This document shows, piece after piece, positions 13,297 to 13,546 of a DNA stretch of 13,546 nt. This DNA comes from JBBQUN01 sp038212405 (GTDB taxonomy: Bacteria; Actinomycetota; Acidimicrobiia; Acidimicrobiales; SZUA-35). How positions within the stretch are numbered: position 1 is the first letter of the stretch; the number at the start of each line of letters is the position of its first letter. The position numbers and the translations under genes are program-made. The notes beneath the pieces were generated by a model that searched no databases, was not told the DNA's origin, and worked only from the letters and a program-made list of their open reading frames with translations. The stretch is taken from contig JBBQUN010000117.1 of the NCBI GenBank assembly GCA_038212405.1, positions 1 to 13,546 on the forward strand, given 5' to 3'.

Positions 13297-13546
13297 TCAT
13301 AGGCCACGGAGCGCAGCGATGGGTTCGAGTCGAGACGCTTTCCACGCTGGGTACGTGCCGGCGAGCAGTCCGATCAGCGCCCCGATCAACGGTGCGACGA
13401 ACGGTAGCCATGGGTCGAGGACCGGTGACCACTGCCGTGTTGCTGCGATCGCAACGACCATGAGCACGCCGAGGCTCGTTCCGAGGAGTCCGGCGAGTCC
13501 ACCGATGGCGGCTGATTCGGCCAGGAATTGGGTGGCGATGTGGCGC
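13297..13546 (-). CDS. C-terminal part of a MacB/FtsX-like ABC transporter permease (5' end outside window)
   Basis: The open frame enters from the right edge (first full codon 13545-13543) and gives 82 residues to a TGA at 13299-13297. It has two hydrophobic segments (about 14-35 and 46-64) and ends AGTYPAWKASRLEPIAALRGL. The pattern YPAW-A-RLEPI-ALR is the standard ending of FtsX-fold permeases of the MacB/LolE type, which move or extrude substrates using an ATPase partner. The matching ATPase and the outer loop domain must lie beyond the edge. Being on the same strand as the CHRD and sortase genes, it may be the first part of the same transcript, though the 106-base gap leaves room for a separate promoter. 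Confidence 0.85.
   Translation of the reverse strand, partial: RHIATQFLAESAAIGGLAGLLGTSLGVLMVVAIAATRQWSPVLDPWLPFVAPLIGALIGLLAGTYPAWKASRLEPIAALRGL

Noticed and set aside
1..13546. CRISPR array, tRNA or rRNA gene, insertion sequence, prophage or toxin-antitoxin genes
   Set aside because: Reading both strands by eye, I found no regularly spaced repeats, no tRNA-like cloverleaf, no transposase or integrase motif, and no small gene pair of that kind.

Overview
This is a visibly GC-rich, gene-dense stretch that reads as chromosomal DNA of a high-GC Gram-positive actinobacterium, possibly of the Acidimicrobiia. That placement is an inference. It rests on a class F-type sortase with LPXTG/LAXTG-type surface proteins, a fused Wzz/BY-kinase of Gram-positive style, very few strong Shine-Dalgarno sites, and several genes whose start codon lies only 6-7 bases after a TANNNT-like -10 box (leaderless messages). 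I see no tRNA, rRNA, CRISPR array, insertion sequence or phage gene, and no gene-free stretch longer than 300 bases.

Layout, left to right. (1) 1-803 (+): the 3' part of a thioredoxin-fold gene. Its reading frame crosses an in-frame TGA at 72-74 and continues cleanly to 803. The TGA sits where a redox cysteine belongs (W-A-S-W-U-G-C-R) and a perfect 7-bp hairpin follows it, so I read it as a selenoprotein. A convergent Fur-family regulator (800-1294, -) shares the stop-codon tetranucleotide ctag. (2) 1406-3073 (+): a YccA-like Bax-inhibitor-1 membrane protein and a RarD/EamA permease. A convergent 3-hydroxybutyryl-CoA dehydrogenase (3029-3916, -) overlaps the permease by 45 bp. (3) 3917-4073: a divergent promoter region with a perfect 18-bp inverted repeat. 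(4) 4074-10248: an envelope and polysaccharide block. It holds a Wzz/BY-kinase fusion (+), a polyprenyl-phosphate sugar phosphotransferase (-), a small LAFTG surface protein (-), a large DUF4012 membrane protein (+) and a second small LPVTG surface protein paralogous to the first (-). (5) 10352-11776 (+): a group II PLP-dependent amino-acid decarboxylase whose stop codon lies inside a 14-bp hairpin. (6) 11812-13546 (-): the C-terminus of a MacB/FtsX-like ABC permease, then a CHRD-domain protein, then a class F-type sortase translationally coupled to the CHRD gene (TGATG).

The genes suggest one coherent theme, building and decorating the cell surface: initiation (sugar phosphotransferase) and length control (Wzz/BY-kinase) of an exported polysaccharide, a DUF4012 protein of the kind often found near such loci, two exported proteins with sortase signals, and a sortase able to anchor them. 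The most striking single item is the selenoprotein at the left edge. From the start codons alone it would be annotated as an N-terminally clipped protein lacking its active site.
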